From Rhodobacteraceae bacterium SB2 (GTDB lineage Bacteria; Pseudomonadota; Alphaproteobacteria; Rhodobacterales; Rhodobacteraceae), in assembly GCA_001642945.1 (NCBI GenBank), contig LGRT01000013.1, forward strand, positions 124,001-188,000: a DNA stretch of 64,000 nt, in the 5' to 3' direction. The position numbers and the translations under genes are program-made. This document shows positions 1-9,808 of the stretch, piece by piece. How positions within the stretch are numbered: position 1 is the stretch's first letter; every line of letters starts with the position of its first letter. The notes under the pieces are model-generated. The model did no database searches. It was not told the origin of the DNA and saw only the letters and a program-made list of their open reading frames with translations.

Positions 1-110
1 TCTGCGCGCGTGGTTAAGGATTTTGCGCTGGCGATCACTTCTGTTTCATCGCGCAGCAACACTGCATCCGTAAAAGTTCCACCCGTATCAACGCCCAGTA
101 AAACGGCCAT
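1..110 (-). CDS. Hydantoinase/oxoprolinase-family protein, N-terminal fragment
   Basis: The first 36 codons of a gene that runs off the left edge. The start is the ATG at 110-108. The translation begins MAVLLGVDTGGTFTDAV, the nucleotide-binding N-terminal motif of the hydantoinase A / oxoprolinase family (ATP-dependent hydrolases of cyclic amides such as 5-oxoproline or N-methylhydantoin). The D-T-G-G-T-F-T-D signature is clear. The substrate cannot be told from this fragment, and the catalytic parts lie outside the window. The gene is read divergently from nothing in view; queG lies on the same strand 117 bases upstream. Confidence 0.75.
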   Translation of the reverse strand, partial: MAVLLGVDTGGTFTDAVLLRDETEVIASAKSLTTRA

Positions 111-227
111 CTAATCCTCTTAATGATTGACTGTTGCAGCTGCCTCCGCCCGCACCTAGTCACAATTAAAGCCAAAAGAAAGACAGATTACGACACAAAG
201 CCGCGGATCAAGGCCGCTTTCGACCGG

Positions 228-1262
228 TTAAAGTTTTTCAAGCTGCGCTTGCGCCCAAATCGCGGCTTCTGCGACCGTTGGGTCAGGATCTGATTGCAGG
301 CGGGAGGCCACCGCGGCCAACTCAACCTGCTGCGAATTTCCGATCGCATAAAGTACGTTGCGTATAAACCGATCACGGCCGATGCGTTTGATCGGGCTGC
401 CCGAAAATTTCTGGCGAAATTCCGCATCCTTTAGCATCGCCAGCTCGGCCAATTTTGGCGCGGTTAAATCTTCGCGCGCGTGAAAACGCACATCTTGCGC
501 GGTTTGGGCAAATTTATTCCACGGGCATGCCGCCAAACAATCATCGCAACCATAAATGCGATTTCCCATCTGCGCCCGTAAATCAAGATCCACCGGGCCT
601 TTATGTTCAATCGTCAGATAGGAAATGCAGCGCCGTGCATCCAACTGATATGGCGCTGGAAAAGCCTGCGTCGGGCAAGCCTGCAAACACGCCTGACAGG
701 ATCCGCAATGATCCTGCTCTTTTTCATCCACCGGCAAATCGAGCGTTGTAAAAATCGCGCCCAAGAAAAACCAATTGCCCAGTGACCGGCTGACCAAATT
801 CGTATGTTTGCCTTGCCAGCCAAGCCCGGCAGCCTGCGCCAAGGGTTTTTCTGGCACCGGCGCCGTATCCACAAACACTTTAACAGCGCCGCCCTTCTCG
901 GCGATTAACCAACGGGCCACGGCTTTCAGGTGTTTTTTAATAATATCATGGTAATCTTTATTTCGGGCATAAACAGAAATTGTACCGCGATCAGGCTGCG
1001 CCAAAACCGCCATCGGATCTTCACTGGGCGCGTAGGATCGCGCCAGCATTATCACCGATTTCGCCTCTGGCCACAGGGCGCTGGGATCCGAACGCCATGC
1101 TTGGCGATCCTCCAGCCAAGCCATTTGCCCGTGATAATTTTTGGCCAAAAACGCGCGCAAATCGGCCTCCATCTGGGGTACGGCCGAGGGTTGGCAAATC
1201 GCCAGTTGATCAAAGCCTTCCCCCTGGGCCCGCGCCAAAAGCCGCTGTTTAAGCTCTTGCAT
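228..1262 (-). CDS. queG: Epoxyqueuosine reductase QueG
   Basis: Cytoplasmic cobalamin-dependent iron-sulfur enzyme that reduces epoxyqueuosine to queuosine in the wobble base of GUN-anticodon tRNAs, the last step of queuosine formation. At 344 residues it is within the family range. Two ferredoxin-like [4Fe-4S] motifs are visible: [12 protein letters not shown] near residues 185-196 and [10 protein letters not shown] near 238-247. The N-terminal part carries the conserved region up to the VDTAPVPEK motif that belongs to the active site. The C-terminal tail resembles a HEAT-like repeat ([10 protein letters not shown]). The assignment is by family recognition. It follows a GST gene on the same strand with 54 bases between, so co-transcription is possible but not functionally meaningful. 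Confidence 0.95.
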   Translation of the reverse strand: MQELKQRLLARAQGEGFDQLAICQPSAVPQMEADLRAFLAKNYHGQMAWLEDRQAWRSDPSALWPEAKSVIMLARSYAPSEDPMAVLAQPDRGTISVYARNKDYHDIIKKHLKAVARWLIAEKGGAVKVFVDTAPVPEKPLAQAAGLGWQGKHTNLVSRSLGNWFFLGAIFTTLDLPVDEKEQDHCGSCQACLQACPTQAFPAPYQLDARRCISYLTIEHKGPVDLDLRAQMGNRIYGCDDCLAACPWNKFAQTAQDVRFHAREDLTAPKLAELAMLKDAEFRQKFSGSPIKRIGRDRFIRNVLYAIGNSQQVELAAVASRLQSDPDPTVAEAAIWAQAQLEKL

Positions 1263-1316
1263 CAGATCCCGCGCCCAAAATAGAGCGCCGCGCCTATGCC
1301 TGAGCCGGACACCATG

Positions 1317-1982
1317 TTAGAAATCCAAATCATTGTAATGTTTGGGCGGTGGAAACCCCGGCACTTGATCCGCTAGAATACTTCGAAACGCGGGGCGAGA
1401 TTTGATTTTTGCGTACCAATCTTTCACGATGGCCGATCGATTCCAATCCACATCTGAAATATAATCTAGCACTGACAGATGCGCGGCAGCTGCAAAATCT
1501 GCCAGCGTCATCTGATCGCCCGCAAGCCAGCGGCGCTGGTCCAACAGCTCAGACATATAATCAAGATGAAATTTAATCGCCTTCATACCTGCAATCACGT
1601 GTTTGCTTTCAGGAAAACCCTCACCGGTAATTTTCTTGATCACCCGCTCATTTAGCAATTTTACCGTCACATCTTTGTGAAACTTATCATCAAACCACGC
1701 GATCAAACGGCGCATTTCGTATTTGTCCAAAGCGGTTTTGGGCAGCAGCGCTGGATCGGGATATAAATCCTCAAGAAATTCGCAAATCGCACCGCTTTGA
1801 GTGAGATAGCCGCTTTCATGCCGCAAAATCGGAACTTGCCCAGCCGGGTTGCGGCGCAAAAAATCCGTGCTGCGCTCCCAGTATTTTTCATCGACCAGCT
1901 CCACCTCAATGCGTTTTTCAGCAAGGGTCAGCCGAATTTTTCGGCAAAATGGCGAGAGGGGGGCATGATACAAGCGCAGCAT
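1317..1982 (-). CDS. Glutathione S-transferase family protein
   Basis: A 221-residue soluble protein with the two-domain GST layout. The N-terminal thioredoxin-like fold (about residues 1-80) starts LYHAPLSPFCRKIRLTLAEK and contains the cis-proline and glutathione-binding stretch GQVPILRHESGYLTQSGAIC. The all-helical C-terminal domain (about 90-215) contains LADFAAAAHLSVLDY. The motif SPFCRK near the N terminus gives a possible cysteine nucleophile, as in beta/omega-like bacterial GSTs. The substrate is unknown. The gene lies downstream of gltB on the same strand, separated by 185 bases, so it may have its own promoter. Confidence 0.92.
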   Translation of the reverse strand: MLRLYHAPLSPFCRKIRLTLAEKRIEVELVDEKYWERSTDFLRRNPAGQVPILRHESGYLTQSGAICEFLEDLYPDPALLPKTALDKYEMRRLIAWFDDKFHKDVTVKLLNERVIKKITGEGFPESKHVIAGMKAIKFHLDYMSELLDQRRWLAGDQMTLADFAAAAHLSVLDYISDVDWNRSAIVKDWYAKIKSRPAFRSILADQVPGFPPPKHYNDLDF

Positions 1983-2167
1983 TTCAGCCTTTCAAAACAA
2001 ATATCGTCTCACTTTGAATGCCTTGTCAGAACGGATTTTTCAATCCTTCAAACGCCGATTTATCCTGCTTGCCAACATTATATCGCCTAAGCCGGTTTAC
2101 CAAAGGCGCGGCTGACACAGGCAGCGCGCTTGAGCTCTTTAAACCAAGGGCCCAAGCGCTGCTGTGC

Positions 2168-5100
2168 TTATTCAGCCGGAATGCTTTTGGCTTCATCCGA
2201 TAAAGGATGCGGCAGATGCACCAGCATCTCTTTAGGGCACACTTGCAAAAAGTGGTCTTTTTCCACATCCCATTGGCGCAAAATATCATGCGCCTTAGGG
2301 CTGCCGGTTTCTTCAGCATGGCGTGAAATCAAAGATTTCAACTGCTCTTGCCAATGTCCAATCGTGACCGGACAGGTGACCAATGTTTCCATATTCATCC
2401 GGCTTTGCGCCAGCGAGTCTGGATCATAGATATAGGCCATGCCACCCGTCATACCGGCGCCAAAATTGGCCCCGACAGTGCCCAAAATCACCGCAACCCC
2501 GCCGGTCATATATTCGCACCCATTGCTGCCGCAGCCTTCAACCACAACCTTGGCACCTGAATTACGCACGCCAAAGCGCTCTCCGGCACGCCCGCTTGCG
2601 AATAAGTGGCCATCGGTGGCGCCATAGAGAACCGTGTTGCCGATAATCGTATTATCCGCCGCCACCAAGGGGCTTGTCATCGCAGGGCGCACCACAATCA
2701 TGCCCCCTGACAGCCCCTTGCCAACATAATCATTGGCATCCCCCGACACTTGCAGCTTCAGCCCGGGCGCGGCAAAGGCGCCCAAAGATTGGCCCGCGCT
2801 GCCGGTAAGCTTGATCGTTAAATGATCCTCTTGCAGCGCATTGCGCATACCGAATTTGGTTACGATATGGCTGGATATGCGTGTGCCAACGGTACGGTGA
2901 GTGTTCTGAACCGAATAAGACAGCTGCATTTTTTCGCCATCTTGTAAAAACCGCGCCGCGTCGCGCACAATCTCAGCATCCAGCGTATCAGGAACCGTAT
3001 TGCGGGGACGGTCACGGTTATACACAACCGTGTCAGCCCCATCAACGCGGATCAAAAGCGGGTTCAAATCTAGGTCATCCAAATGTTCTGCGCCCCGGCT
3101 AACTTGCCCCAGCAGATCGGCCCGACCGATGATCTCATCCAATGAGCGCGCGCCAATGCTCGCCAGAATTTCACGCACCTCCTGCGCATAGAAGGTGATC
3201 AAATTCACGACTTTATCCGCGGAGCCAGTGAATTTTGAGCGCAGCTCTTCGTTTTGCGTGCACACGCCGACAGGGCATGTGTTGGATTGGCACTGCCGCA
3301 CCATAATACAGCCCATCGCAATCAACGCTGCGGTGCCGATGCCAAATTCTTCGGCCCCCATCATCGCAGCCATGATGATATCACGACCCGTGCGCAAACC
3401 GCCATCGGTGCGCAAGGTAATGCGGTCGCGCAGATTGTTCATCGCCAACACTTGATGGGCCTCGGTCAATCCCATTTCCCATGGCAAGCCGGCAAATTTA
3501 ATCGAGGTTGCCGGAGAGGCACCGGTGCCCCCATTGTGGCCGGAAATCAGAATCACATCTGCTTCGGCTTTTGCAACCCCGGCCGCGATCGTGCCCACGC
3601 CCGAAGAAGCGACCAATTTCACCGTCACTTTGCAGCGCGGGTTGATTTGTTTCAAATCATAGATCAGCTGCGCCAAATCCTCGATCGAATAAATATCGTG
3701 ATGTGGGGGTGGGGAAATTAGCGTAACGCCCTTGGTAGAATGGCGCAAACGGGCGATCAAATCGGTGACCTTCATGCCCGGCAGCTGACCGCCTTCACCT
3801 GGCTTCGCCCCTTGCGCGACCTTGATCTCAAGCTCTTCACATTGGTTGAGATATTCCGCAGTCACGCCAAAGCGGCCCGAAGCAACTTGCTTGATTTTCG
3901 CCGATGGATTGTCACCATTGGGTTCGGGGTGAAAATGCGCGGGATCCTCGCCCCCTTCGCCGCTATCCGATTTGGCCCCGATACGGTTCATCGCGACGTT
4001 TAGCGTTTTATGCGCTTCCGGGCTTAAGGCCCCCAAAGACATACCCGGCGTCACAAAACGCCGGCGAATCGCCGTGATGCTTTCCACTTCCTCTAATGGC
4101 ACAGGTTCACCGATCGGCTTCACAGCCAGCAAATCGCGCAAATGAATTGGCGGGTTTGATTGCATGCGGGCAGAATATTGTTTCCATAGATCAAAGCTAG
4201 CCCGATCACAGGCGGTTTGCATCATATGCATGGTTTGAGCTTCCCAGGCGTGGGTTTCGCCAGTTTTGCGCGATTTATAAAACCCGCCCATCGGCAAAAC
4301 ACCCGTGGCACCCTGCCAAGCGGCCGCGTGAATTTCTTCTGCTTTTTTCTGCACGCCGCTGACGCCAATGCCCGAAATCCGGCTCATCAAACCCGGGAAA
4401 TATTCAGCGCACATCGCACGGCTAAGCCCAACAGCTTCAAAATTCAAACCGCCCCGATAGGAAGAAATCACCGAAATACCCATTTTCGACATGATTTTCA
4501 GCAAGCCTTGATCGATCGCCTCGCGATAGCGCGTCACAACCTCTGTCAGAGTCCCGTTCAGCAAGCCGCGCTCGATCCGATCGTTCAAACTGTCCTCGGC
4601 CAAATAGGCATTCACCACCGTTGCCCCCGCGCCAATCAATACTGCAAAATAATGCGGATCAATGCATTCTGCAGACCGCACATTCAGCGAACAAAACGTA
4701 CGCAAGCCTTTGCGGGTGAGATGGCTGTGCACAGCTGAGGTGGCCAAAATCATCGGCATAGCAATTTTATCTGCGTTAGAAGCATGATCGCTTAACACCA
4801 AATGACCCGCCCCCGAACGCACGGCATCTTCTGCCTCTGCCCGGATACGCTCCAACCCAGTTTGCAGGGCTGATGGCCCTGAACCAACGGCAAAGCTACA
4901 GTCAATCTCAACCATCGGCGCGTTAAAATGGCTGGTCAATTCATCCCATTGCGCATTTCCAACGAAGGGGCTGTCAAGCACCAGAATTTCAGTTTGCGCG
5001 CTGCTTTCATCCAATACGTTTTTAAGATTTCCAAACCGGGTTTTTAGGCTCATCACGCGATATTCGCGCAGGCTGTCAATCGGCGGGTTGGTCACTTGCG

Positions 5101-6721
5101 AGAAATTTTGTCGGAAATAATGCGACAATGGGCGATATTTTTTCGACAAGACCGCGCTCGGTGTATCATCACCCATCGATGCAAGCGTTTCTTTGCCATC
5201 TTCGGCCATCGGCGCCAGAATTTGTTCGAGTTCTTCGATCGAATATCCCGCGGCAATCTGACGTTTACGCAAATCTGCGCCGGTAAATAGCGGGGCTTCG
5301 GTGACGCTTGCCAAAGGCGCGTCTAATTCGTTGATTTTCTCAACCCAGCTGCCAAAGGGCTGCGCGGCCGCCAATTTATCTTTGATCGCTGTGTCATGGT
5401 ATAATTTTCCATCACTCATATCGACCGCGAGCAATTGCCCCGGGCCCAAAGCGCCCTTTTCGCGCACCGTGGCCTCATCAATCGGCACCATGCCGGTTTC
5501 GGATCCGGCGATCAGTAAGCCATCGCCCGTCACAACATAACGCATCGGGCGCAAACCATTGCGATCCAGCCCAGCGCAAACCCAGCGACCATCGGTCATC
5601 GCCAAAGCCGCAGGGCCATCCCATGGCTCCATGACCGAGTTGCAATAAGAATACATATCCCGCCAAGCATCAGGCAGGTCTTTGCCCTGCTTTGACCAGG
5701 TTTCAGGCACCAACATGGTTTTCGCCATTGGCGCATTGCGCCCGGCCCGCACCAAGGCCTCGAACACTGCGTCAAGCGCCGCAGAATCAGAAGAGCCGCT
5801 TGGCACGATGGGTTTGATGTCTTCAGCCGTGTCGCCAAATGCCGTGCTTGCCATGCGAATTTCATGGCTTTTCATCCAATTCACATTGCCTTTAAGCGTG
5901 TTGATTTCGCCATTATGCGCGAGCATCCGAAAAGGTTGCGCCAACCACCATTGCGGAAACGTGTTTGTGGAATAGCGCTGATGATAGATGGCAAAGGCGC
6001 TGGTGAAGCGCTCATCCATCAAATCGGGATAGAACACCGCCACTTGCTCGGCCAGCATCATGCCTTTGTAAATGATCGAACGGCAGGACAGCGAGGCGAT
6101 GTAAAGTTGCCCCACACCCGATGCGGCCGCAGATTTTTCAATCCGGCGGCGGATCACGTAGAGATCGCGCTCAAACGTTTCTTCATCTACCCCTTTGGAG
6201 TTGCTGATCAGAATTTGTTCAATTTCGGGCCGCGTTGCGTTTGCTTTTTCACCCAAACAACTGACCTCAACGGGCACGTGTCGCCATCCATAGATATAAT
6301 AGCCCATCCGCAAAACTTCGCTTTCAACGATGCTTCGGCAGGTTTCTTGCGCGCCAAAATCTGCGCGGGGTAAAAACACCTGCCCCACAGCCACCAGCTC
6401 ATCTTGGCGCGGTTCATGACCCGTCCGGCGGATTTGATCATAGAAAAACCGCACGGGTATTTGCACGTGAATGCCGGCTCCGTCGCCGGTTTTGCCATCT
6501 GCATCCACAGCGCCGCGGTGCCAAACCGCTTTCAACGCGGCAATGCCATTTTCAACAACTTTGCGACTGGCCTTGCCATTGATCGACACCACCAAACCTA
6601 CGCCGCATGAGGCATGCTCATACTCTTCGCTATACAGGCTGTTCTGCGTCATCCATTGGCGCTTTTGTTCCTGTTGCTTCATCCAATCTGGCCCAAAGCC
6701 CGTGGTGTTTTCATGTGTCAT
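2168..6721 (-). CDS. gltB: Glutamate synthase [NADPH] large subunit
   Basis: The alpha subunit of GOGAT, which makes two glutamates from glutamine and 2-oxoglutarate and so assimilates ammonium together with glutamine synthetase. Length, 1517 residues, is normal. The N terminus has a 38-residue propeptide before Cys39 (motif EHASCGVGLVV), the class II amidotransferase nucleophile that becomes N-terminal after processing. The central and synthase domains follow, with FMN-site motifs and the [3Fe-4S] cysteines C-x5-C-x4-C (CIMVRQCQSNTC, near residues 1137-1148). The C-terminal beta-helix domain has the usual glycine-rich repeats. It is read after gltD on the same strand with a 78-base gap, which fits one gltD-gltB transcript. 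Confidence 0.97.
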   Translation of the reverse strand: MTHENTTGFGPDWMKQQEQKRQWMTQNSLYSEEYEHASCGVGLVVSINGKASRKVVENGIAALKAVWHRGAVDADGKTGDGAGIHVQIPVRFFYDQIRRTGHEPRQDELVAVGQVFLPRADFGAQETCRSIVESEVLRMGYYIYGWRHVPVEVSCLGEKANATRPEIEQILISNSKGVDEETFERDLYVIRRRIEKSAAASGVGQLYIASLSCRSIIYKGMMLAEQVAVFYPDLMDERFTSAFAIYHQRYSTNTFPQWWLAQPFRMLAHNGEINTLKGNVNWMKSHEIRMASTAFGDTAEDIKPIVPSGSSDSAALDAVFEALVRAGRNAPMAKTMLVPETWSKQGKDLPDAWRDMYSYCNSVMEPWDGPAALAMTDGRWVCAGLDRNGLRPMRYVVTGDGLLIAGSETGMVPIDEATVREKGALGPGQLLAVDMSDGKLYHDTAIKDKLAAAQPFGSWVEKINELDAPLASVTEAPLFTGADLRKRQIAAGYSIEELEQILAPMAEDGKETLASMGDDTPSAVLSKKYRPLSHYFRQNFSQVTNPPIDSLREYRVMSLKTRFGNLKNVLDESSAQTEILVLDSPFVGNAQWDELTSHFNAPMVEIDCSFAVGSGPSALQTGLERIRAEAEDAVRSGAGHLVLSDHASNADKIAMPMILATSAVHSHLTRKGLRTFCSLNVRSAECIDPHYFAVLIGAGATVVNAYLAEDSLNDRIERGLLNGTLTEVVTRYREAIDQGLLKIMSKMGISVISSYRGGLNFEAVGLSRAMCAEYFPGLMSRISGIGVSGVQKKAEEIHAAAWQGATGVLPMGGFYKSRKTGETHAWEAQTMHMMQTACDRASFDLWKQYSARMQSNPPIHLRDLLAVKPIGEPVPLEEVESITAIRRRFVTPGMSLGALSPEAHKTLNVAMNRIGAKSDSGEGGEDPAHFHPEPNGDNPSAKIKQVASGRFGVTAEYLNQCEELEIKVAQGAKPGEGGQLPGMKVTDLIARLRHSTKGVTLISPPPHHDIYSIEDLAQLIYDLKQINPRCKVTVKLVASSGVGTIAAGVAKAEADVILISGHNGGTGASPATSIKFAGLPWEMGLTEAHQVLAMNNLRDRITLRTDGGLRTGRDIIMAAMMGAEEFGIGTAALIAMGCIMVRQCQSNTCPVGVCTQNEELRSKFTGSADKVVNLITFYAQEVREILASIGARSLDEIIGRADLLGQVSRGAEHLDDLDLNPLLIRVDGADTVVYNRDRPRNTVPDTLDAEIVRDAARFLQDGEKMQLSYSVQNTHRTVGTRISSHIVTKFGMRNALQEDHLTIKLTGSAGQSLGAFAAPGLKLQVSGDANDYVGKGLSGGMIVVRPAMTSPLVAADNTIIGNTVLYGATDGHLFASGRAGERFGVRNSGAKVVVEGCGSNGCEYMTGGVAVILGTVGANFGAGMTGGMAYIYDPDSLAQSRMNMETLVTCPVTIGHWQEQLKSLISRHAEETGSPKAHDILRQWDVEKDHFLQVCPKEMLVHLPHPLSDEAKSIPAE

Positions 6722-6799
6722 GGATCATCTCCTTATGCGGCGGCGACCAAATTGCCCGAAGCCATTTGATGGCGGGCGTCAGCGCGGCCTTTTATCTTG

Positions 6800-8275
6800 T
6801 TATTCTGCGGCGATAGCAGCCGAAGGTTGCAGCTCGGCAATGATGGCATTGGCCGTATCCTGTCCATCTTTGATGGCCCAAACCACCAATGAGGCTCCGC
6901 GCACGATATCGCCCACCGCGTAAACCCCCGGAAGCGCTGTTTTCCCGCTTCCAAACGCGGCTTTTATCGTTCCCCAGCGGGTCACGGGCAATTCGGGTTG
7001 GTCAAATAAATGCGGAAGATCTTCCGGTTCAAAGCCCAGAGCTTTGATCACCAGATCCGCCTTTTCGACATAGCGGCTGCCCTCGATCACCTCAGGCATG
7101 CGCCGTCCGGTGGCATCAGGCGCCCCAAGGCGCATTTTATGCCCCAGCACACCGCGCACAGGGCCGGCTTGCGCGGCAACCGCTTTCACATCCTGAATGT
7201 TCGTATCATCCACAAACGCTTCGGGCGCAGATAGCCATTCAAAAACAACGCCTTCTTCTTCAGCATTTTCAACTTCCCGCTGCGATCCGGGCATATTGGC
7301 GCGGTCGCGGCGATACATGCATTTTACCGAGGTGGCCCCTTGGCGGATCGCCGTGCGCACGCAATCCATCGCCGTATCCCCACCGCCGATCACCACCACG
7401 TTTTTATCGGCAGCATTCAACGCACCGCTGGTAAATTCTGGCACGTCATCGCCAAAATTTTCACGGTTTGACGTGGCCAGAAAGTCGAGCGCTTGCACAA
7501 CGCCCGAGAGCGCGCCGCCCGGCACATCCAAATCGCGGATTTTGTAAACGCCAGTAGCCACAATCACGGCATCATGCTGCGCGCGCAGGTCCTCAAACGT
7601 GATGTCTTCGCCGATATTGCAATTCAACTTAAGCGTCACCCCGCCATCAACCAATTGCTGATTGCGGCGCATAACAATGTCTTTTTCCAGCTTGAAGCCG
7701 GGAATACCATAGGTGAGCAATCCACCTGCCCGGTCATAGCGGTCATAAATCGTAACCTGAAACCCCGCCCGGCGCAGCCGATCCGCAGCGGCTAACCCAC
7801 CGGGCCCTGCGCCAATAATACCAACCGATTTATCAAGCTCGCGTGCGGGTGATAAAGGCTGCACCCAGCCTTCTTGCCATGCGGTATCGGTGATATATTT
7901 CTCGACGGCCCCAATCGTGACGGTTTCATGCCCCGATTGCTCGATCACGCAATTGCCTTCGCACAAACGGTCTTGCGGACAGATCCGCCCGCAGATCTCA
8001 GGAAAACTATTGGTCGCCTGCGACACCTCATAGGCTTCTTGTAGGCGGCCCTCGGCCGTTAAGTGCAACCAATCGGGGATATTGTTGTGAAGCGGGCAAT
8101 GCGACTGGCAGTAAGGCACCCCGCATTGGCTACAGCGGCTCGATTGCTCTTTTGCCTTCTCAGCCGCGAATTCGGCGTAGATTTCTTTGAAATCTTCTGC
8201 ACGCTCGGTCGCGCTGCGTTTCTTTGGCATATCGCGTTCGATCGACACGAATTTTAACATTGGCTGCTTGGCCAT
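6800..8275 (-). CDS. gltD: Glutamate synthase small subunit
   Basis: The beta subunit of NADPH-GOGAT. It oxidises NADPH at an FAD and passes electrons through iron-sulfur clusters to GltB. The 491-residue protein has the N-terminal cysteine clusters (C48-x2-C51-x4-C56-x3-C60, then CGRICPQDRLCEGNC). The FAD Rossmann motif GIIGAGPGGLAAADRL lies near residue 150 and the NADPH-binding motif VVVIGGGDTAMDCV near 295. The order gltD then gltB on the minus strand, 78 bases apart, suggests a two-gene operon. Its promoter should lie in the 211-base divergent region shared with uppP. Confidence 0.96.
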   Translation of the reverse strand: MAKQPMLKFVSIERDMPKKRSATERAEDFKEIYAEFAAEKAKEQSSRCSQCGVPYCQSHCPLHNNIPDWLHLTAEGRLQEAYEVSQATNSFPEICGRICPQDRLCEGNCVIEQSGHETVTIGAVEKYITDTAWQEGWVQPLSPARELDKSVGIIGAGPGGLAAADRLRRAGFQVTIYDRYDRAGGLLTYGIPGFKLEKDIVMRRNQQLVDGGVTLKLNCNIGEDITFEDLRAQHDAVIVATGVYKIRDLDVPGGALSGVVQALDFLATSNRENFGDDVPEFTSGALNAADKNVVVIGGGDTAMDCVRTAIRQGATSVKCMYRRDRANMPGSQREVENAEEEGVVFEWLSAPEAFVDDTNIQDVKAVAAQAGPVRGVLGHKMRLGAPDATGRRMPEVIEGSRYVEKADLVIKALGFEPEDLPHLFDQPELPVTRWGTIKAAFGSGKTALPGVYAVGDIVRGASLVVWAIKDGQDTANAIIAELQPSAAIAAE

Positions 8276-8486
8276 GAGAGCCTCCTACTTTCAGTTTCTG
8301 GTTATGTAGCGGAAGCCTATCAAAAAGAAAAGGCAGAAGTGCTGACGTTTATTTTCACTTACACCCTTAAAAAGCAAATAATTGACAGTCTAGATCAAAA
8401 ATTAATTCCGAATCGGACTTAAAAAGAGTGTTTCTATTATAAATCTGTTGGTTATATGATGGGCTTGCACCATTATAAGGTTTTAA
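8276..8486. promoter_or_regulatory. Divergent gltD/uppP intergenic region
   Basis: A 211-base AT-rich stretch between two divergent genes, so it should hold both promoters. On the plus strand there is a TTGACA at 8382-8387, but no good -10 box at standard spacing. TATTATAAAT near 8436 is another candidate -10. An inverted repeat TCCGAATCGGA lies at 8407-8417 and could be an operator half-site pair, though it is short. An AAGG 6 bases before the uppP ATG serves as its Shine-Dalgarno. No known operator is recognised. Confidence 0.35.
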
Positions 8487-9293
8487 ATGCCCCTGCTTCA
8501 TTTGATTATATTAGCTATTATTCAAGGGGTTACCGAATTCCTTCCCGTTTCCTCAAGCGCGCATTTGATCCTATTTCCTGCGCTCACCGGCACCACAGAT
8601 CAAGGGCCTATTATCGATGTCGCCGTCCATTTAGGCACGCTGCTCGCCGTTATGCTGTATTTTCACAGCGATGTGCGAAAGATCTTTTTTGGCGCCGGCC
8701 ACCTATTGAAAGGCAGAACCACGCCACCCGAGGCCAGATTCGCGCTCTACCTGATCTATGCCACCCTGCCCGCCATCGCCGTCGGCTTAATGCTCAAACT
8801 TTCTGGTGTAAGTGGCGCGATGCGCGAAAATGTTGCGCTGATCGGCTGGGCAATGCTAGGATTCGGCTTGCTTCTCTGGTGGGCCGATCGACGCCCCAAA
8901 ACCCAAAAAGCTGTTTCAGGTTTCAGCCGAGGCGATGCGCTGAAATTGGGCCTCTGGCAAGCGCTAGCGCTTATTCCGGGCACCTCGCGATCTGGCATAA
9001 CCATCACCGGGGCGCTCTTGGCGGGCTATAATCGGCACGAAGCCGCGCGCTTATCCATGCTGATGTCAATCCCGGTGATCCTAGCCGCGACAGCGCTGGC
9101 CAGCCTTGATCTGATTGCGGACGAAGCGAGCGCGCAGTTGCGTGACGCGGCATTGGCCGCCGCTTTTGCAGCCTTCTCAGCGTTCATCGCTTTGGGGCTT
9201 ATGATGCGCCTGCTGCGCAGCATAAGCTTCACGCCTTATGTGATCTATCGGGTGGTTTTCGGGGCTGGCCTGATCCTCTGGGCCAGTCTTTAA
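8487..9293 (+). CDS. uppP: Undecaprenyl-diphosphatase UppP (BacA)
   Basis: An integral membrane phosphatase that recycles undecaprenyl diphosphate to the monophosphate carrier used for peptidoglycan and other envelope polymers. The 268-residue protein is hydrophobic throughout, with about eight membrane segments. It has both family signatures: [11 protein letters not shown], carrying the catalytic glutamate near residue 17, and [10 protein letters not shown], carrying the conserved arginine near residue 167. The start follows an AAGG Shine-Dalgarno. It is divergent from gltD and is followed after about 60 bases by aroQ. Confidence 0.96.
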   Translation: MPLLHLIILAIIQGVTEFLPVSSSAHLILFPALTGTTDQGPIIDVAVHLGTLLAVMLYFHSDVRKIFFGAGHLLKGRTTPPEARFALYLIYATLPAIAVGLMLKLSGVSGAMRENVALIGWAMLGFGLLLWWADRRPKTQKAVSGFSRGDALKLGLWQALALIPGTSRSGITITGALLAGYNRHEAARLSMLMSIPVILAATALASLDLIADEASAQLRDAALAAAFAAFSAFIALGLMMRLLRSISFTPYVIYRVVFGAGLILWASL

Positions 9294-9355
9294 ACCACGC
9301 AGCCACTGTGCTAGTGACTTGTCAAGGGGATCTAATGCAGCAAAAGGATGAAACG

Positions 9356-9796
9356 ATGGCCCGCATGATTTTTATGCTGAACGGACCGAATTTGAATCTG
9401 TTGGGAAAACGCCAACCTGAAATCTATGGGCATGACACATTAAACGATATTGCCCGCGATTGCGATTTGGCCGCTGACAAGCTGGACCTAACGCTGACGC
9501 ATTTGCAGTCAAATCATGAAGGCCAGCTGATTGATTGGATTCATCAAGCACGAGAGGAAGCCGAGGGCATTATAATGAATCCGGGGGCGTTCTCGCATAG
9601 CTCGATCGCCATTTTGGATGCTTTAAACACGTTTGAGGGCCCGCTTTTAGAGGTCCATATCTCTAATATCCATAAACGGGAAAGCTTCCGCCATCATTCT
9701 TACGTGTCGCTGCGCGCCGAGGGCGTGATTGCTGGGTTCGGCATCGACGGATACCGGATCGCGGTTCAGCATATCGCGAAATTGCTCACCACATAG
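9356..9796 (+). CDS. aroQ: 3-Dehydroquinate dehydratase, type II
   Basis: Catalyses dehydration of 3-dehydroquinate to 3-dehydroshikimate in the shikimate pathway. The protein is a small flavodoxin-like fold that assembles as a dodecamer. I place the start at the ATG at 9356, because AAGGA lies 7 bases upstream and the protein then begins right before the family N terminus [22 protein letters not shown]. This gives 146 residues, the usual size. The upstream in-frame ATGs at 9308 and 9335 are less likely. Visible signatures include the active-loop arginine and tyrosine in [12 protein letters not shown], the NPGAFSHSS motif, and the histidine-arginine stretch [17 protein letters not shown]. Confidence 0.95.
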   Translation: MARMIFMLNGPNLNLLGKRQPEIYGHDTLNDIARDCDLAADKLDLTLTHLQSNHEGQLIDWIHQAREEAEGIIMNPGAFSHSSIAILDALNTFEGPLLEVHISNIHKRESFRHHSYVSLRAEGVIAGFGIDGYRIAVQHIAKLLTT

Positions 9797-9808
9797 AAAG
9801 CCCTCAGA

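Noticed and set aside
2600-6600. Long antisense frames across gltB
   Set aside because: They are side effects of the GC-rich codon pattern of a real gene on the other strand and show no protein family features.
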